Below, one piece after another: positions 8,456 through 18,134 of a stretch of 64,000 nucleotides of DNA. Made by a program: the position numbers and the translations under genes. The notes under the pieces were generated by a model, which was not told where the DNA came from, did not search any database, and worked only from the letters and a program-made list of their open reading frames with translations. Source of the DNA: Halorutilus salinus. GTDB taxonomy: Archaea; Halobacteriota; Halobacteria; Halobacteriales; Halorutilaceae. Positions within the stretch are counted from its first letter, which is position 1, and each line of letters opens with the position of its first letter. The stretch covers positions 100,160 through 164,159 of the forward strand of contig NZ_RKLV01000006.1 in NCBI RefSeq assembly GCF_026242195.1. The letters are read 5' to 3'.

Positions 8456-9751
8456 TCAGAAGCTCGAAAGCGTACTCTGTGACTCGTCGTCGTCCTCCTC
8501 TTCGACCTCCTCGGGTTCGTCGTCACCGACGACATCCTCTGCGCGTGACTCGTCCCATCCGGTTAGGTAGGCGAGTTCGTCGGCTGAGAGGCCGAGTGAC
8601 GCCGCTATGCGCGCCGCTGTTTCCTCGTCCTCGAAAAGGACACGTACGTAGGGGAAGATGTCGTCGCGCGCCGACGCCATGCTCGCGCCGCTCGCCTCGC
8701 CTATCTTACGCGCTGTCGAGTCGCGTGTGTCGCGCTCGCCGCGTGTACGTCCGAGACGCCGGAAGGTAGACGGCGGCGAGTAACGCGTCCATCCCCCGCC
8801 ACCGCCCCGGCGCGCCGTCTGTACGCCTACCATGTTGTCGTTGGCGTAACGCCAAAGCGAGTAGTTCTGTGTGGCGCGCGTCCTACCGAGGAAGACGTCG
8901 GCGCGCGACAGGCGTCGGTACGCCTCGGCGAGTTCGTCGCCCGTGTACACCTTAGGGACGTTCTCGTCTAGCCAGTGTACCATGTCGTCGGGCGACTCGT
9001 CGACATCGCGCGCATCGCGGAGCGCCGTTCCGAAGTCGTCGCCCTTAAGAACGGTGTCGAGGAACTCAAAGATGTCCTCAGTCGTATCGCGTCCGCCCGT
9101 CGCCGAGACGTCGTCGACGGTGACCGCGTCGCGCCCCTCCGCGACAGCCTGTAGGTCGTGTATAGCGCCGCGCAGGTCGCCTGAGTTTGCGTCGGCGATA
9201 CTCTTGAGCGCCTCCTTTTCGTACTCGACCCCCTCCTCGTTACAGATATCGCGCAGAACGGGGAGTATCGAACGTGCGGTCACGTTACCGAACTCGATCT
9301 CGCGGCACGCGTTCCTGAGCGAACGGCTCATCTCGTACGGGTCGTTGGCTATGAGAACCACGGGCTGGCTCGCTGTCTTGAGCATCTCCGTGACGGCGCG
9401 CGAACCGCCCCTGTCGGCGTTACCGTGCAGGTTGTCCGCCTCGTCCATGACGACGAGCGTACGTCCGCCCGTCAGTCCCGCCGAACGCGTCGCCTCACCC
9501 GCGACCTCCTCGACTGCGTCGGCGGTACGTGCGTCGGAGGCGTTCATCTCTACTACCGTCCATCCCATGTCGTTGGCGAGCGCATGGACGGCGCTCGTCT
9601 TACCCACACCCGGCGCACCGTGGACGAGCGCGGGTTCACGGTCGCCTTCCTCCCAGTCCTCCGCCCATCCGCGTAACTGCTTTACGGACTTGTTGTTTCC
9701 GCGTACGTCGGCGAGCGTATCCGGGCGGTACCTCTCTGTCCAGTCTGCCAT
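8456..9751 (-). CDS. rfcL: Replication factor C large subunit
   Basis: Clamp-loader large subunit that opens the PCNA ring at primer ends. It has 431 residues. The AAA+ core begins WTERYRPDTLADVRGN, with Walker A GAPGVGKT (45-52) and Walker B VVMDEADN (about 100-106). The RFC collar domain follows, then an acidic low-complexity tail. The last seven residues QSTLSSF fit a PCNA-interacting peptide (QxxLxxF). The small subunit is not in this window. Confidence 0.93.
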   Translation of the reverse strand: MADWTERYRPDTLADVRGNNKSVKQLRGWAEDWEEGDREPALVHGAPGVGKTSAVHALANDMGWTVVEMNASDARTADAVEEVAGEATRSAGLTGGRTLVVMDEADNLHGNADRGGSRAVTEMLKTASQPVVLIANDPYEMSRSLRNACREIEFGNVTARSILPVLRDICNEEGVEYEKEALKSIADANSGDLRGAIHDLQAVAEGRDAVTVDDVSATGGRDTTEDIFEFLDTVLKGDDFGTALRDARDVDESPDDMVHWLDENVPKVYTGDELAEAYRRLSRADVFLGRTRATQNYSLWRYANDNMVGVQTARRGGGGGWTRYSPPSTFRRLGRTRGERDTRDSTARKIGEASGASMASARDDIFPYVRVLFEDEETAARIAASLGLSADELAYLTGWDESRAEDVVGDDEPEEVEEEDDDESQSTLSSF

Positions 9752-9800
9752 CGGCGTTCCTACGCACCGAACCGTCTTGAATCACGGTGTCGTGCGGTCG

Positions 9801-12374
9801 TCAGTCGAAGTGGCGTCCGACGACCCACGCGACGCAGAGGTAAGCCGGGAGGCAGAGGGCGACCACAAAGCCGAGAAGGGTGAGGTCGGCGACGCCGAGA
9901 GGCACGGTTCCGAAGTAACGCCGAAGAGGCGTGTACAGTACCGACGCCTGTAGAACGATCGAAGCGCCGACGGCGGTGGCGAGCCACGGGTTTGACACCG
10001 TCGGCGTCTCGCGTAGCCAACGGATGACGTACAGCTTGGCGAACTCAAGGACGACGAACCCCGTGAAGACCATCGTCATCGCATACGGCGTCACGGCGTC
10101 AGCGCCGTCGAGTATCACGAAGGCGAGACCGAGTGTGACGACGGAGGTGACGGCACCCGTACCCCCGATGAGTTCGAGCATCGGACGCCCTACTATACCG
10201 CGGTCGGGTTCACGCGGTGGGCGTTCCATTACGTCGCCGCTTTTTGGATCAGCACCGAGGGCGAGCGCCGGCAGACCGTCGGTCAGAAGGTTTATCCAGA
10301 GCAACTGGACGGCGGGGAGTAGAAGGTAGCCGTAAAGGGACGCGACAAAGACGACGGCGACCTCGGCGACGTTTGCGCTCAGGAGGTAGGCGACGAACTT
10401 CCATACGTTGTCGAAGATGGCACGTCCGCGTTCGACGGCGCTCTCTATGGTCGCATAGTTGTCGTCAAGGAGTACCATGTCGGAAGCCTGGCGTGCGACA
10501 TCCGTACCGCGTACGCCCATGGCGACGCCGACATCCGCGTTCTTTAGCGCCGGAGCGTCGTTGACGCCGTCGCCCGTCATAGCGACGTAGTGGCCGCGAT
10601 CCTGCAAGGCTCTGAGTATACGTACCTTGTGCTCCGGCGAGGCGCGCGCGAAGACGTTGACGGAGTCGACGCGTTCGCGTAACTCCGTATCGTCCATCCC
10701 CTCTACATCGGAGCCTTCGAGAACCTCTGCGTCGAAGCCGAGTTCGTCGGCTATCGCCCCAGCCGTCCGGACGTTGTCGCCCGTCACCATCTTTACGTCT
10801 ATACCAGCCTTCCTCGTCGCTTCTATGGCTTCGGCAACCTCGTCGCGCGGCGGGTCTATCATACCCGTGAGACCGACGAAGACGAGAGCGTCGCCGAGAG
10901 CTTCGGCGTCGTCGGGTTCGTCGACGTACGCCACACCGAGTACGCGGAGAGCGTCGTCGCCAAACGCCTTCACCTTCTCCTCCACCTTCCGGCGCATCCC
11001 GTCGTTGAGTTCAACGACGCCGTCCGCCGTGAGAATCCGGTCGGAGTTCGAGAGAACCGTACCCGGAGCGCCTTTGACGTAGCCAACACGTCCGCCTTTC
11101 TCACCGTCCTCGTGTACCGTCCCCATCCACTTGCGCTCCGACGAGAACGGAACCTCTTCTACACGCGGCTTCTCGCTACGGAGGGCCTCCACATCGATAC
11201 CCCGTTTCTCCGCGGCGCGTACGAGCGCCTGTTCGGTCGGATCCCCGTCGTCCGGCGTCGCATCGTTGCAGAAAACGCCCGCGCGGAGTAGGAGGCTGTC
11301 CTTATCCCCCTCTTTGTCCATCCCAACCACCTCGTCGTGTACCCACAGCCTGCTTACGGTCATCTCTCCCTCCGTCAGCGTCCCCGTCTTGTCGGTACAG
11401 ATCACGTCGACGGAGCCGAGCGACTCGACAGCGGGTAGACTCCGGACGAGGGCGTTCTCGTTCGACATCCTGCGAACGCCGAGTGCGAGCGTCAGTGTAA
11501 CGACGGCACGAAGTCCTTCGGGAACGGCGGCGACGGCGAGCGATACGGCGGTCAGCACCGCCTGTACGGTTCCGGTTCCACGGAGAAGCAGTATGGGCGC
11601 GACGACCGCCGAGAGTGCGACGACGCCGACACCGAGGCTCTTCCCGAGCCTGTTGAGTTCGTTCTGCAAAGGCGTCCGTGTCTTCTCGGTCGAGGCGAGT
11701 TCCTCGGCTATTCCGCCGACCTCGGTTTCCATACCTGTCGATGTAACGACAACGACGGCTTTTCCGCGCGTCACGCTCGTGCCCTTGTAGACCATCGACA
11801 CGCGCTCCGCGACCGGCGTGCCGGCTTCGACCGGCTCGGAAGACTTGGAGACGGGCATGCTTTCGCCCGTTAGGGTCGCCTCGTCAACCTCAAAATCCGT
11901 CGTCTCCAAGACGCGTCCGTCGGCGGGTACGACATCACCGCCCGTCAGAACGACGATGTCACCCGGCACGACGTTCGTTGCGTCTATCCCCGTTTCGACA
12001 CCGTCGCGTCTCACAGTCGCCGTAGGAGCCGCTATACCGCGTAGCTCTTCGAGGCTACGTTCGGCACGGTAGTCCTGAACGAAGCCGAAGACGCCGTTCG
12101 CCACCACGATTACGGCTATCAGAACGGCGTCGACCGTATGACCCGCCCAGACAGAGAGCAAGGCGGCTACGACGAGAACTCGGATCAGGACGCTGTCGAA
12201 CTGAGCCGTGAAGATGCCGAAAGCCGACCGCCCGCCGCCGCTTACGATGTCGTTCTCGCCCACGTCGGCGAGCCTGCGCTCCGCCTCTTCGCTCGACAGA
12301 CCAACACGTTCCGTGTCGAGGTCATCTACGGCTTCCTCGGCTGTCTTGGTGTGGGCGGACGAGGTTGACGACAC
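9801..12374 (-). CDS. P-type cation-transporting ATPase, P2-like
   Basis: An 857-residue ion pump. All the hallmark motifs are present: actuator TGES (169-172), the membrane motif PEGL (284-287), the phosphorylation site CTDKTGT (316-322, aspartate 318), MVTGDNVRTAG, and the hinge TGDGVNDAPALK. The C-terminal set of membrane helices is complete. The layout is that of Ca2+/H+/Na+ pumps of the P2 group; the ion is not certain. The start is GTG at 12374, with a TATA-like GGATTTAGG about 25 bases upstream, which suggests a leaderless mRNA. A 17-bp palindrome lies just upstream of that box and may control it. Confidence 0.9.
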   Translation of the reverse strand: MSSTSSAHTKTAEEAVDDLDTERVGLSSEEAERRLADVGENDIVSGGGRSAFGIFTAQFDSVLIRVLVVAALLSVWAGHTVDAVLIAVIVVANGVFGFVQDYRAERSLEELRGIAAPTATVRRDGVETGIDATNVVPGDIVVLTGGDVVPADGRVLETTDFEVDEATLTGESMPVSKSSEPVEAGTPVAERVSMVYKGTSVTRGKAVVVVTSTGMETEVGGIAEELASTEKTRTPLQNELNRLGKSLGVGVVALSAVVAPILLLRGTGTVQAVLTAVSLAVAAVPEGLRAVVTLTLALGVRRMSNENALVRSLPAVESLGSVDVICTDKTGTLTEGEMTVSRLWVHDEVVGMDKEGDKDSLLLRAGVFCNDATPDDGDPTEQALVRAAEKRGIDVEALRSEKPRVEEVPFSSERKWMGTVHEDGEKGGRVGYVKGAPGTVLSNSDRILTADGVVELNDGMRRKVEEKVKAFGDDALRVLGVAYVDEPDDAEALGDALVFVGLTGMIDPPRDEVAEAIEATRKAGIDVKMVTGDNVRTAGAIADELGFDAEVLEGSDVEGMDDTELRERVDSVNVFARASPEHKVRILRALQDRGHYVAMTGDGVNDAPALKNADVGVAMGVRGTDVARQASDMVLLDDNYATIESAVERGRAIFDNVWKFVAYLLSANVAEVAVVFVASLYGYLLLPAVQLLWINLLTDGLPALALGADPKSGDVMERPPREPDRGIVGRPMLELIGGTGAVTSVVTLGLAFVILDGADAVTPYAMTMVFTGFVVLEFAKLYVIRWLRETPTVSNPWLATAVGASIVLQASVLYTPLRRYFGTVPLGVADLTLLGFVVALCLPAYLCVAWVVGRHFD

Positions 12375-12418
12375 GGTTTCGGTTCAGACGACTACAGCCT
12401 AAATCCTTTGGTGAAGCC

Positions 12419-12435
12419 GTTACGAAGTTCGTAAC
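12419..12435. promoter_or_regulatory. 17-bp palindrome upstream of the P-type ATPase
   Basis: GTTACGAA and TTCGTAAC flank a single G. It lies about 45 to 60 bases before the GTG start of the ATPase, just upstream of its TATA-like box. This is the position for an activator or repressor of the pump gene. The 250-base divergent region has no other supported gene. Confidence 0.45.
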
Positions 12436-12585
12436 TCTTCTCCGAGACTGTGACCGACACGGTCTAACTATGGAGTATATACTTCTTATCCGAGCCTCGG
12501 AGGGCGGCTTAACGCGTCTGTTAGTACGGGTTCCCGCCGCGTACCGCGTTCCGATATTCGAAGCGTTCGCCGTAGGTTCGCAACC

Positions 12586-12595
12586 TTCATTAACC
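12586..12595 (+). promoter_or_regulatory. TATA-like box of the lys/arg operon
   Basis: TTCATTAACC lies 33 to 42 bases before the ATG of the Lrp-type regulator gene, the first gene of the overlapping operon. Confidence 0.4.
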
Positions 12596-12627
12596 GCGGC
12601 GTGCCACCAACGTACAGGAGAAGCCGG

Positions 12628-13038
12628 ATGGACGAGACCGACTCACGTATACTCGAAGTCCTCAAACGTGACGCGCGGAAGCCGTACACAGAGGTCGCCG
12701 AGGAGGTCGGTACCTCCGAAGGAACCGTACGTAACCGCGTCGAAAGCATGGTCGACGACGGTGTTATACGTCGTTTTACGGTCTCGACGAGCGTCGGCAA
12801 CGTCCGCGCCATGATAGAGGTTGAGGTCGATGTGGATGTGGAGACCTCGGATGTCTCCGACCGCGTCGTCGACTGGGACGGCGTTGACTTCGTCTGGGAG
12901 GTCAGCGGCGACGAGGACATGATAGTCGTCGTCGACGTTGCGGATACGTCGGAGGTCAACGACCTGATTACGCGTATGCGTCAGCAAGAAGAGACGGTCT
13001 CGACACGTACCCGGCTAATACTCGACGAGAGGATATAA
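12628..13038 (+). CDS. Lrp/AsnC-family regulator of the LysW operon
   Basis: A 136-residue Lrp/AsnC protein. The N-terminal helix-turn-helix spans about residues 4-50 (DSRILEVLKRDARKPYTEVA, then GTSEGTVRNRV). The RAM/ACT ligand domain follows from about 60 to 136. It is the first gene of the LysW operon, two bases before lysW. Sulfolobus LysM, a lysine-responsive Lrp protein, has the same position in its lys cluster, so feedback by lysine or arginine is a fair inference. I chose the ATG at 12628, which starts directly at the family N-terminus, rather than a GTG at 12601. Confidence 0.85.
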   Translation: MDETDSRILEVLKRDARKPYTEVAEEVGTSEGTVRNRVESMVDDGVIRRFTVSTSVGNVRAMIEVEVDVDVETSDVSDRVVDWDGVDFVWEVSGDEDMIVVVDVADTSEVNDLITRMRQQEETVSTRTRLILDERI

Positions 13039-13040
13039 CA

Positions 13041-13211
13041 ATGACATCAGCAGAATGCCCCGTGTGTGAAGCGGAAGTGGAGCCGGAATGGGAGGTAGAG
13101 CGCGGAGAGATCATAGACTGCGGAGACTGCGGCGCAGAGCTTGAGGTCGCCGACACGGAGCCGCTTGAGTACATAGAGGCTCCCGAACTCGAAGAGGACT
13201 GGGGAGAGTGA
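13041..13211 (+). CDS. lysW: LysW amino-group carrier protein
   Basis: A 56-residue acidic carrier protein. Its C-terminal glutamate accepts glutamate or 2-aminoadipate and carries the intermediate through the arginine or lysine pathway. Two zinc-binding pairs are visible, CPVC (residues 6-9) and CGDC (27-30), and the diagnostic C-terminus EDWGE closes the protein. It starts two bases after the regulator stop, and its stop is one base from the GTG of lysX. Confidence 0.95.
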   Translation: MTSAECPVCEAEVEPEWEVERGEIIDCGDCGAELEVADTEPLEYIEAPELEEDWGE

Positions 13212-13212
13212 C

Positions 13213-14073
13213 GTGACGAGGGTCGGCTTTCTGTGCTCGCGCGTCCGTAAGGACGAGAAGCTCCTCCTTGAAGAGCTACGCGACCGTGCGGATGTCGAAC
13301 GTATCGACCCGCGTGAGGTATCGCTGGCTCTCGACTCCCCGGAAGGCGCGGAGGTCTCCCCCGAAGAACTCGACGTCGTCGTCGACCGTGCGATGAGCTA
13401 CTCGCGCGGTCTTTACACGGCGCGTTTCTTCGGTTCGTACGGCGTTCCGGTCGTCAATACGTCGGATGTCGCACGCGTCTGTGGCGACAAGGTCGAGACA
13501 TCGCTCGCTCTGCGCGAGGCGGATGTACGGACGCCGGATACGCGTGTCGCGTTTACGCCCGAATCCGCTCTCGAAACCGTCGAGGCGGTCGGCTACCCCG
13601 TCGTCGTCAAGCCCATCGTTGGTTCATGGGCGCGTCTCCTCGCCAAGGTCAACGACCGCGACTCGGCGGAGGCTGTCTTCGAGCACAAGAAGGTTCTCGG
13701 AAGCTACGAGCACTCTGTCTTCTACGTACAGGACTTCGTCGACAAGCCCGGACGCGACATACGCGTCGCTGTCGTCGGTGGCGAAGCCGTTGCGGCTATG
13801 TACCGCGAGAGCGACGACTGGATTACGAACGCCTCTGTGGGCGCGGAGACGACGGCGTGCGAAACCGACGGCCGTCTTGGATCCGTCGCCGTCGATGCGG
13901 CGCGTGCGGTCGGTGCGGAGGACGGCGTCGTCGGCGTCGATATAATGGAGGACGGCGACGAACTCTCCGTCCACGAGGTCAACCATTCGCTTGAGTTCAA
14001 GGCGTTGACGGAGGCGAGCGGTGTAAACGTCGCAGGTCGGTACGCCGACCGTGTTATGGAGGTGGCGGAGTGA
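13213..14073 (+). CDS. lysX: LysW ligase LysX/ArgX (ATP-grasp)
   Basis: A 286-residue ATP-grasp ligase that joins the amino group of glutamate (ArgX) or 2-aminoadipate (LysX) to the C-terminus of LysW. The GTG start at 13213 follows the lysW stop by one base. ATP-grasp features are visible: YPVVVKPIVGSWARLLAKV in the middle, VQDFVDKPGRDIRV, and a C-terminal metal-binding DIMEDGDELSVHEVNHSLEF. In haloarchaea this operon normally makes arginine. I could not decide the amino-acid specificity from motifs. The argG, argH and argF genes are not adjacent here. Confidence 0.88.
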   Translation: MTRVGFLCSRVRKDEKLLLEELRDRADVERIDPREVSLALDSPEGAEVSPEELDVVVDRAMSYSRGLYTARFFGSYGVPVVNTSDVARVCGDKVETSLALREADVRTPDTRVAFTPESALETVEAVGYPVVVKPIVGSWARLLAKVNDRDSAEAVFEHKKVLGSYEHSVFYVQDFVDKPGRDIRVAVVGGEAVAAMYRESDDWITNASVGAETTACETDGRLGSVAVDAARAVGAEDGVVGVDIMEDGDELSVHEVNHSLEFKALTEASGVNVAGRYADRVMEVAE

Positions 14074-15089
14074 CCGAAGCTACGGTTATAGGCGGAAGCG
14101 GCTACACGGGGGGCGAGCTACTCCGTCTCATCGTCGGACATCCACAGCTCGAACTCGGACAGGTGACGTCGCGGTCTAAGGAGCGGCGTACGGTGACGAG
14201 CGTACATCCCAACCTGCGCGGCGCTACGGACGCGCGTTTCGTCCATCCCGACGACCTCGAAGATACCGACCTTCTGTTCACGGCGACGCCCCACGGCTAC
14301 ACGATGGAGGAGATGCCGCGCCTCCGCGACCACGCCGATACGGTCGTAGACCTGAGCGGTGACTTCCGTCTCGACGACCCGGCGGGGTACGACGAATGGT
14401 ACGACGAGCACCCGAACCCGGGTATGCTCGACGAGGCGGTCTACGGGGTACCCGAACTCTACCGTGACGAGATCCGGGACGCGTCGCTCATCGCCGCCGC
14501 GGGCTGTAACGCCACGGCGTCGATACTCGCACTCCATCCGCTCGTCGAGAGCGGTATCGTCGACGACGAAGACGACGTCGTTCTGGACGTTAAGGCGAGT
14601 TCGAGCGCGGGGGGAGCGTCGGCGAACACGGCGTCGCACCACGCCGAACGGTCGCGCGTCGTACGTCCGTACGCACCGACGAGCCACCGACATCAGGCGG
14701 AGATAGAACAGGAGACGGGTCTCGACGTTAACATGACCGTCCACGCTATCGAGATGGTGCGCGGTATCGCGGCGACGGCGCACGCCCTCGTAGAAGGCGT
14801 CGAAGAGAAGGAGCTATGGAAGGCTTACCGTGGCGCGTACGGTGACGAGCCGTTCGTCCGTGTCGCCAAGTCGCGCCGCGGCGTCTACCGGTACCCCGAA
14901 CCCAAGGTCGTCGAAGGTACGAACTACTGCGACGTAGGCTTTGAGGTGAGCGACGACCGTGTCGTGGCGTTCAGCGCCGTCGACAACATGATGAAAGGAA
15001 GCGCAGGCATGGCGGTACAGTCAGCGAACATAGCGCTCGGATACGATGAGGGCGCGGGACTCGGTTTCAACGGGATGCATCCTGTATGA
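14070..15089 (+). CDS. lysY: LysW-acyl-phosphate reductase (ArgC/LysY type)
   Basis: NADPH-dependent reductase converting the LysW-bound gamma- or delta-phosphate to a semialdehyde. It has 339 residues. An N-terminal GGSGYTGGELLRL nucleotide-binding motif is followed by the catalytic cysteine in AAGCNATAS near residue 150 and a conserved histidine in TVHAIEMVRGIAATAH. The start is GTG, with a 4-base overlap with lysX. The paralogous N-acetyl-glutamyl-phosphate reductase ArgC is the wider family name. Confidence 0.9.
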   Translation: MTEATVIGGSGYTGGELLRLIVGHPQLELGQVTSRSKERRTVTSVHPNLRGATDARFVHPDDLEDTDLLFTATPHGYTMEEMPRLRDHADTVVDLSGDFRLDDPAGYDEWYDEHPNPGMLDEAVYGVPELYRDEIRDASLIAAAGCNATASILALHPLVESGIVDDEDDVVLDVKASSSAGGASANTASHHAERSRVVRPYAPTSHRHQAEIEQETGLDVNMTVHAIEMVRGIAATAHALVEGVEEKELWKAYRGAYGDEPFVRVAKSRRGVYRYPEPKVVEGTNYCDVGFEVSDDRVVAFSAVDNMMKGSAGMAVQSANIALGYDEGAGLGFNGMHPV

Positions 15090-15922
15090 TCGACCAGAAC
15101 GGAACGACCGTCGTCAAGATAGGAGGAACCGAAGGCGTCGAAAGGGGTTCCGTACTCAACGGTATCGCGGCGCGTGTGGAGAACGGCGAACCTCTCGTCG
15201 TCGTACACGGCGGAAGCGGCGCTGTCGACGAGCTTCACGACCGCCTCGGCGTCGAACCGACGTACGTCGAAAGCCCGTCGGGCATGAAGGGACGTTTTAC
15301 CGACGACGAGACGATGGAGATATTCAAGATGGCGATGGCGGGTAAGGTAAACACCGACATCGTCGAGGAACTTCAGACGCGCGGTGTCGACGCCGTCGGT
15401 CTCACGGGCGTCGACGGACGCCTCCTCGAAGGCGAACACAAGGACAAGGTGATCGCCGTCGAGGACGGACGTAAGAAGGTGAAACGCGGCGACCGTTCGG
15501 GGAAGATAGAGGAGGTCAACGACGAACTCCTCGAACTTCTTATAGGTGCGGGGTACGTCCCCGTCGTCGGCGTCCCGATGGTTTCGTACGACGGCACAGC
15601 GGTCAACACCGACGCCGACCGTTCCGCCGCGGAGGTCGCAGGCGCTCTGGGTGCACGTCTCGTCATCCTTAGCGACGTCCCCGGTCTCCTACGCGATCCT
15701 GACGACACCGACAGCCTCGTAGAGAAGGTCGGGTACGACGGTATAGACGACGTTATCGACGAGTACGCAGAGGGGAAGATGAAGAAGAAGGTCTACGCCG
15801 CGCGCGAGGCTCTCGACGCGGGTGCGCGCAGTGTCGTCTTAGCCTCCGCGAACGTCGACGAAGCCGTAGCCCGCGCCCTCAACGGCGAAGGCACCGTCTT
15901 CGGATCGGAGGGTGAGGAATGA
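15086..15922 (+). CDS. lysZ: LysW-amino acid kinase (ArgB/LysZ type)
   Basis: A 278-residue amino-acid kinase that phosphorylates the side-chain carboxylate of LysW-bound glutamate or aminoadipate. Visible motifs are VVKIGGTEGVERG at the N-terminus, VVVHGGSGAVDEL for phosphate binding, VVGVPMVSYDGTAVNTDAD, and LSDVPGLLRDP in the ATP site. It overlaps its neighbours by 4 bases on both sides. Confidence 0.9.
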   Translation: MIDQNGTTVVKIGGTEGVERGSVLNGIAARVENGEPLVVVHGGSGAVDELHDRLGVEPTYVESPSGMKGRFTDDETMEIFKMAMAGKVNTDIVEELQTRGVDAVGLTGVDGRLLEGEHKDKVIAVEDGRKKVKRGDRSGKIEEVNDELLELLIGAGYVPVVGVPMVSYDGTAVNTDADRSAAEVAGALGARLVILSDVPGLLRDPDDTDSLVEKVGYDGIDDVIDEYAEGKMKKKVYAAREALDAGARSVVLASANVDEAVARALNGEGTVFGSEGEE

Positions 15923-17079
15923 CAGAGGACGACCTGATCGGACGTGAGAAACGTTACGAGGCGGTCTTTTCGAAGAAGCCGATGCCTATCGTCGACGGTG
16001 ACGGCGTCTACGTCTACGACGACGATGGGAACGAATATATCGACATGGGCGCGTCTTACGGCGTCATGGGCGTCGGACACTCGAACCCGCGTGTGGTCGA
16101 AGCGATCGAGGAGCAGGCGCGGTCTTTCACGTACGCGCAGGCTTCGTACGCTACACCCGAGCGCGGCGCACTCATGGAGGCGTTGATGGACGCCACGCCC
16201 GACGCGCTCGACCGTATCTTCCTCGCCAACGCAGGGACGGAGGCGAACGAGGCGGCTATGAAGTTCGCGCGCGGTTCGACCGATGGATCGGGTATCGTCT
16301 CTGCGAAACGCGGCTTCCACGGACGTACGTACGGCTCCATATCCGCGACGTGGAAGTCGAAGTACCGCGAGCCTTTCGCTCCGACGGTGCCGGGCTTCGA
16401 CTTCGCCTCGTACAACGACGTCGGGTCGTTGAAGGAGACTGTTGACGATGAGACGGCGCTCGTACTGCTCGAACCTATACAGGGCGAGGGCGGTATCTAC
16501 CCCGCCGAAGCCGACTATCTTGAAGCGGCGCGCGACCTGTGTGACGACCACGACGCCTACCTCGTCTTCGACGAGATACAGGCGGGGATGGGGCGTACAG
16601 GGAAGATGTGGGCGCACGAGGGCTACGATGTAACACCCGACGCCCTAACGACCGCCAAGTCGCTCGGCGGGGGTCTGCCTATCAGCGCCATCGTCTGCCG
16701 TGAGGGGATGACAGAGATACCGAAGGGAAGCCATGGAGGGACGTACTGCGGCAACCCCGTAGCCGTCGCGGCGGCGCGTGCCGCTGTCGAGTACACCGTC
16801 GAGGAGAACCTGCCCGCGAACGCCGAACGTATGGGCGAACGTCTTGTCGAAGGCGTCGAGGCGCTCGACACCGACCGTATCGTCGACGTACGTGGCGAAG
16901 GTCTGATGGTGGGTATACAGGTTCGTGGACGCGCGGGACGTTACCTCTCAGGTCTCGCCGGCGAAGGCGTACTCGGTCTGACCGCAGGACGGAACGTTAT
17001 ACGTTTCCTGCCTCCGTTGACGCTTGAAGAAGAGCACATCGATGCCGTTGTCGATGCGCTCGGAGAGGTGATCGGGTGA
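15919..17079 (+). CDS. lysJ: LysW-semialdehyde aminotransferase (ArgD/LysJ type)
   Basis: A 386-residue PLP-dependent class III aminotransferase that transfers an amino group to the LysW-bound semialdehyde. The PLP lysine is in TTAKSLGGGLPISA near residue 240. Upstream are the cofactor-binding ANAGTEANEAAMKFAR and the FDEIQAGMGRTGKMWAHE box. Coupled by 4-base overlaps with lysZ and lysK. Confidence 0.92.
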   Translation: MTEDDLIGREKRYEAVFSKKPMPIVDGDGVYVYDDDGNEYIDMGASYGVMGVGHSNPRVVEAIEEQARSFTYAQASYATPERGALMEALMDATPDALDRIFLANAGTEANEAAMKFARGSTDGSGIVSAKRGFHGRTYGSISATWKSKYREPFAPTVPGFDFASYNDVGSLKETVDDETALVLLEPIQGEGGIYPAEADYLEAARDLCDDHDAYLVFDEIQAGMGRTGKMWAHEGYDVTPDALTTAKSLGGGLPISAIVCREGMTEIPKGSHGGTYCGNPVAVAAARAAVEYTVEENLPANAERMGERLVEGVEALDTDRIVDVRGEGLMVGIQVRGRAGRYLSGLAGEGVLGLTAGRNVIRFLPPLTLEEEHIDAVVDALGEVIG

Positions 17080-18134
17080 GCGCAACACCCGCGGTCGACC
17101 GCGACGAGGAGTTCGCCTTCTTCCGTGGTCTCGTCGAACGTTACAGCCCTTCGGGGAACGAGTCGCCTGCGCGTGACTATCTCCTCGAACATCTACCCGA
17201 CATGGGTCTCGATGTATCGACCGACGAGGTCGGTAACGTCATCGCACGTACCGAGGGCGACGGCAAGGAGGTGATGCTGACGAGTCATATGGATACGGTT
17301 CCGGGTGAGATACCCGTACGTGTCGAGGACGGCGACCTGTACGGACGTGGCTCCGTCGACGCTAAGGGTCCTCTTGGTTCGATGTTCGCCGCGGCGTCAC
17401 GTCTCGCCGATACGGACGCTGATGTCACCGTCGTCGCCGTTGTTGAGGAGGAGAAGAGCGGTATGGGGGCGCGTCACCTCACCGACCGCCGCGAAGCCCC
17501 CGCGTACCTGATCAACGGCGAACCGTCAGGATGGGATACGGTCACGCTCGGATACCGCGGTATACTCCGTTTCCGTTACCGCGTAACCGGCGAGGTAATA
17601 CATACGGCTCATCCGGGTGTAAATGCGATAGACGACGTGATCTCGTTCTGGGAAGCCGTCCGTGGTCTGCAGGATCTCGACGAGGGCTTCGACGCGCTCA
17701 CCGCCACACCGACGGAGATAGACTCCGAATCAGACGGCTTCGAACTCCGTTCCGAACTCCGTGGGAACATGCGTATACCCACGAGCAACTCCGTCGCAGA
17801 GATACGTGACATGGTTAAGAAGGTCGAGACCGAACACAAGGGCGACGTATACTGGGGCGAGTCGACCGAACCCGTCTTGGTTGAACGTTCCAACCCCGTC
17901 GTCCGCGCTTTCCTGCGCTCCGTCCGTGACGAGGACGGCGAGCCGGGTCTTTCCGCCAAGACGGGAACGAGCGACATGAACGTCTTCGCCGAACGTTGGG
18001 ACTGTCCGATGGCGACGTACGGGCCCGGCGACTCCAACCTCGATCACACGCCCAACGAGCATATAGGGATAGACGGTTTTCACAGCGCCGTCGACGTTCT
18101 CGAGGGCGTCGCGGAGGATCTTTCTACGGCTTGA
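17076..18134 (+). CDS. lysK: LysW-lysine/ornithine hydrolase (ArgE/LysK type)
   Basis: A 352-residue M20-family metallohydrolase that releases ornithine or lysine from LysW, the last step encoded in the operon. Metal-ligand motifs are [24 protein letters not shown] and [12 protein letters not shown]. The start is GTG with a 4-base overlap with lysJ. Its last ten bases overlap the stop end of cofE on the other strand. Confidence 0.9.
   Translation: MSATPAVDRDEEFAFFRGLVERYSPSGNESPARDYLLEHLPDMGLDVSTDEVGNVIARTEGDGKEVMLTSHMDTVPGEIPVRVEDGDLYGRGSVDAKGPLGSMFAAASRLADTDADVTVVAVVEEEKSGMGARHLTDRREAPAYLINGEPSGWDTVTLGYRGILRFRYRVTGEVIHTAHPGVNAIDDVISFWEAVRGLQDLDEGFDALTATPTEIDSESDGFELRSELRGNMRIPTSNSVAEIRDMVKKVETEHKGDVYWGESTEPVLVERSNPVVRAFLRSVRDEDGEPGLSAKTGTSDMNVFAERWDCPMATYGPGDSNLDHTPNEHIGIDGFHSAVDVLEGVAEDLSTA

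Noticed and set aside
12365..12814. 149-residue plus-strand frame across the ATPase-Lrp divergent region
   Set aside because: It overlaps the Lrp gene in a different frame and has a palindrome and promoter in its first part; no family match.
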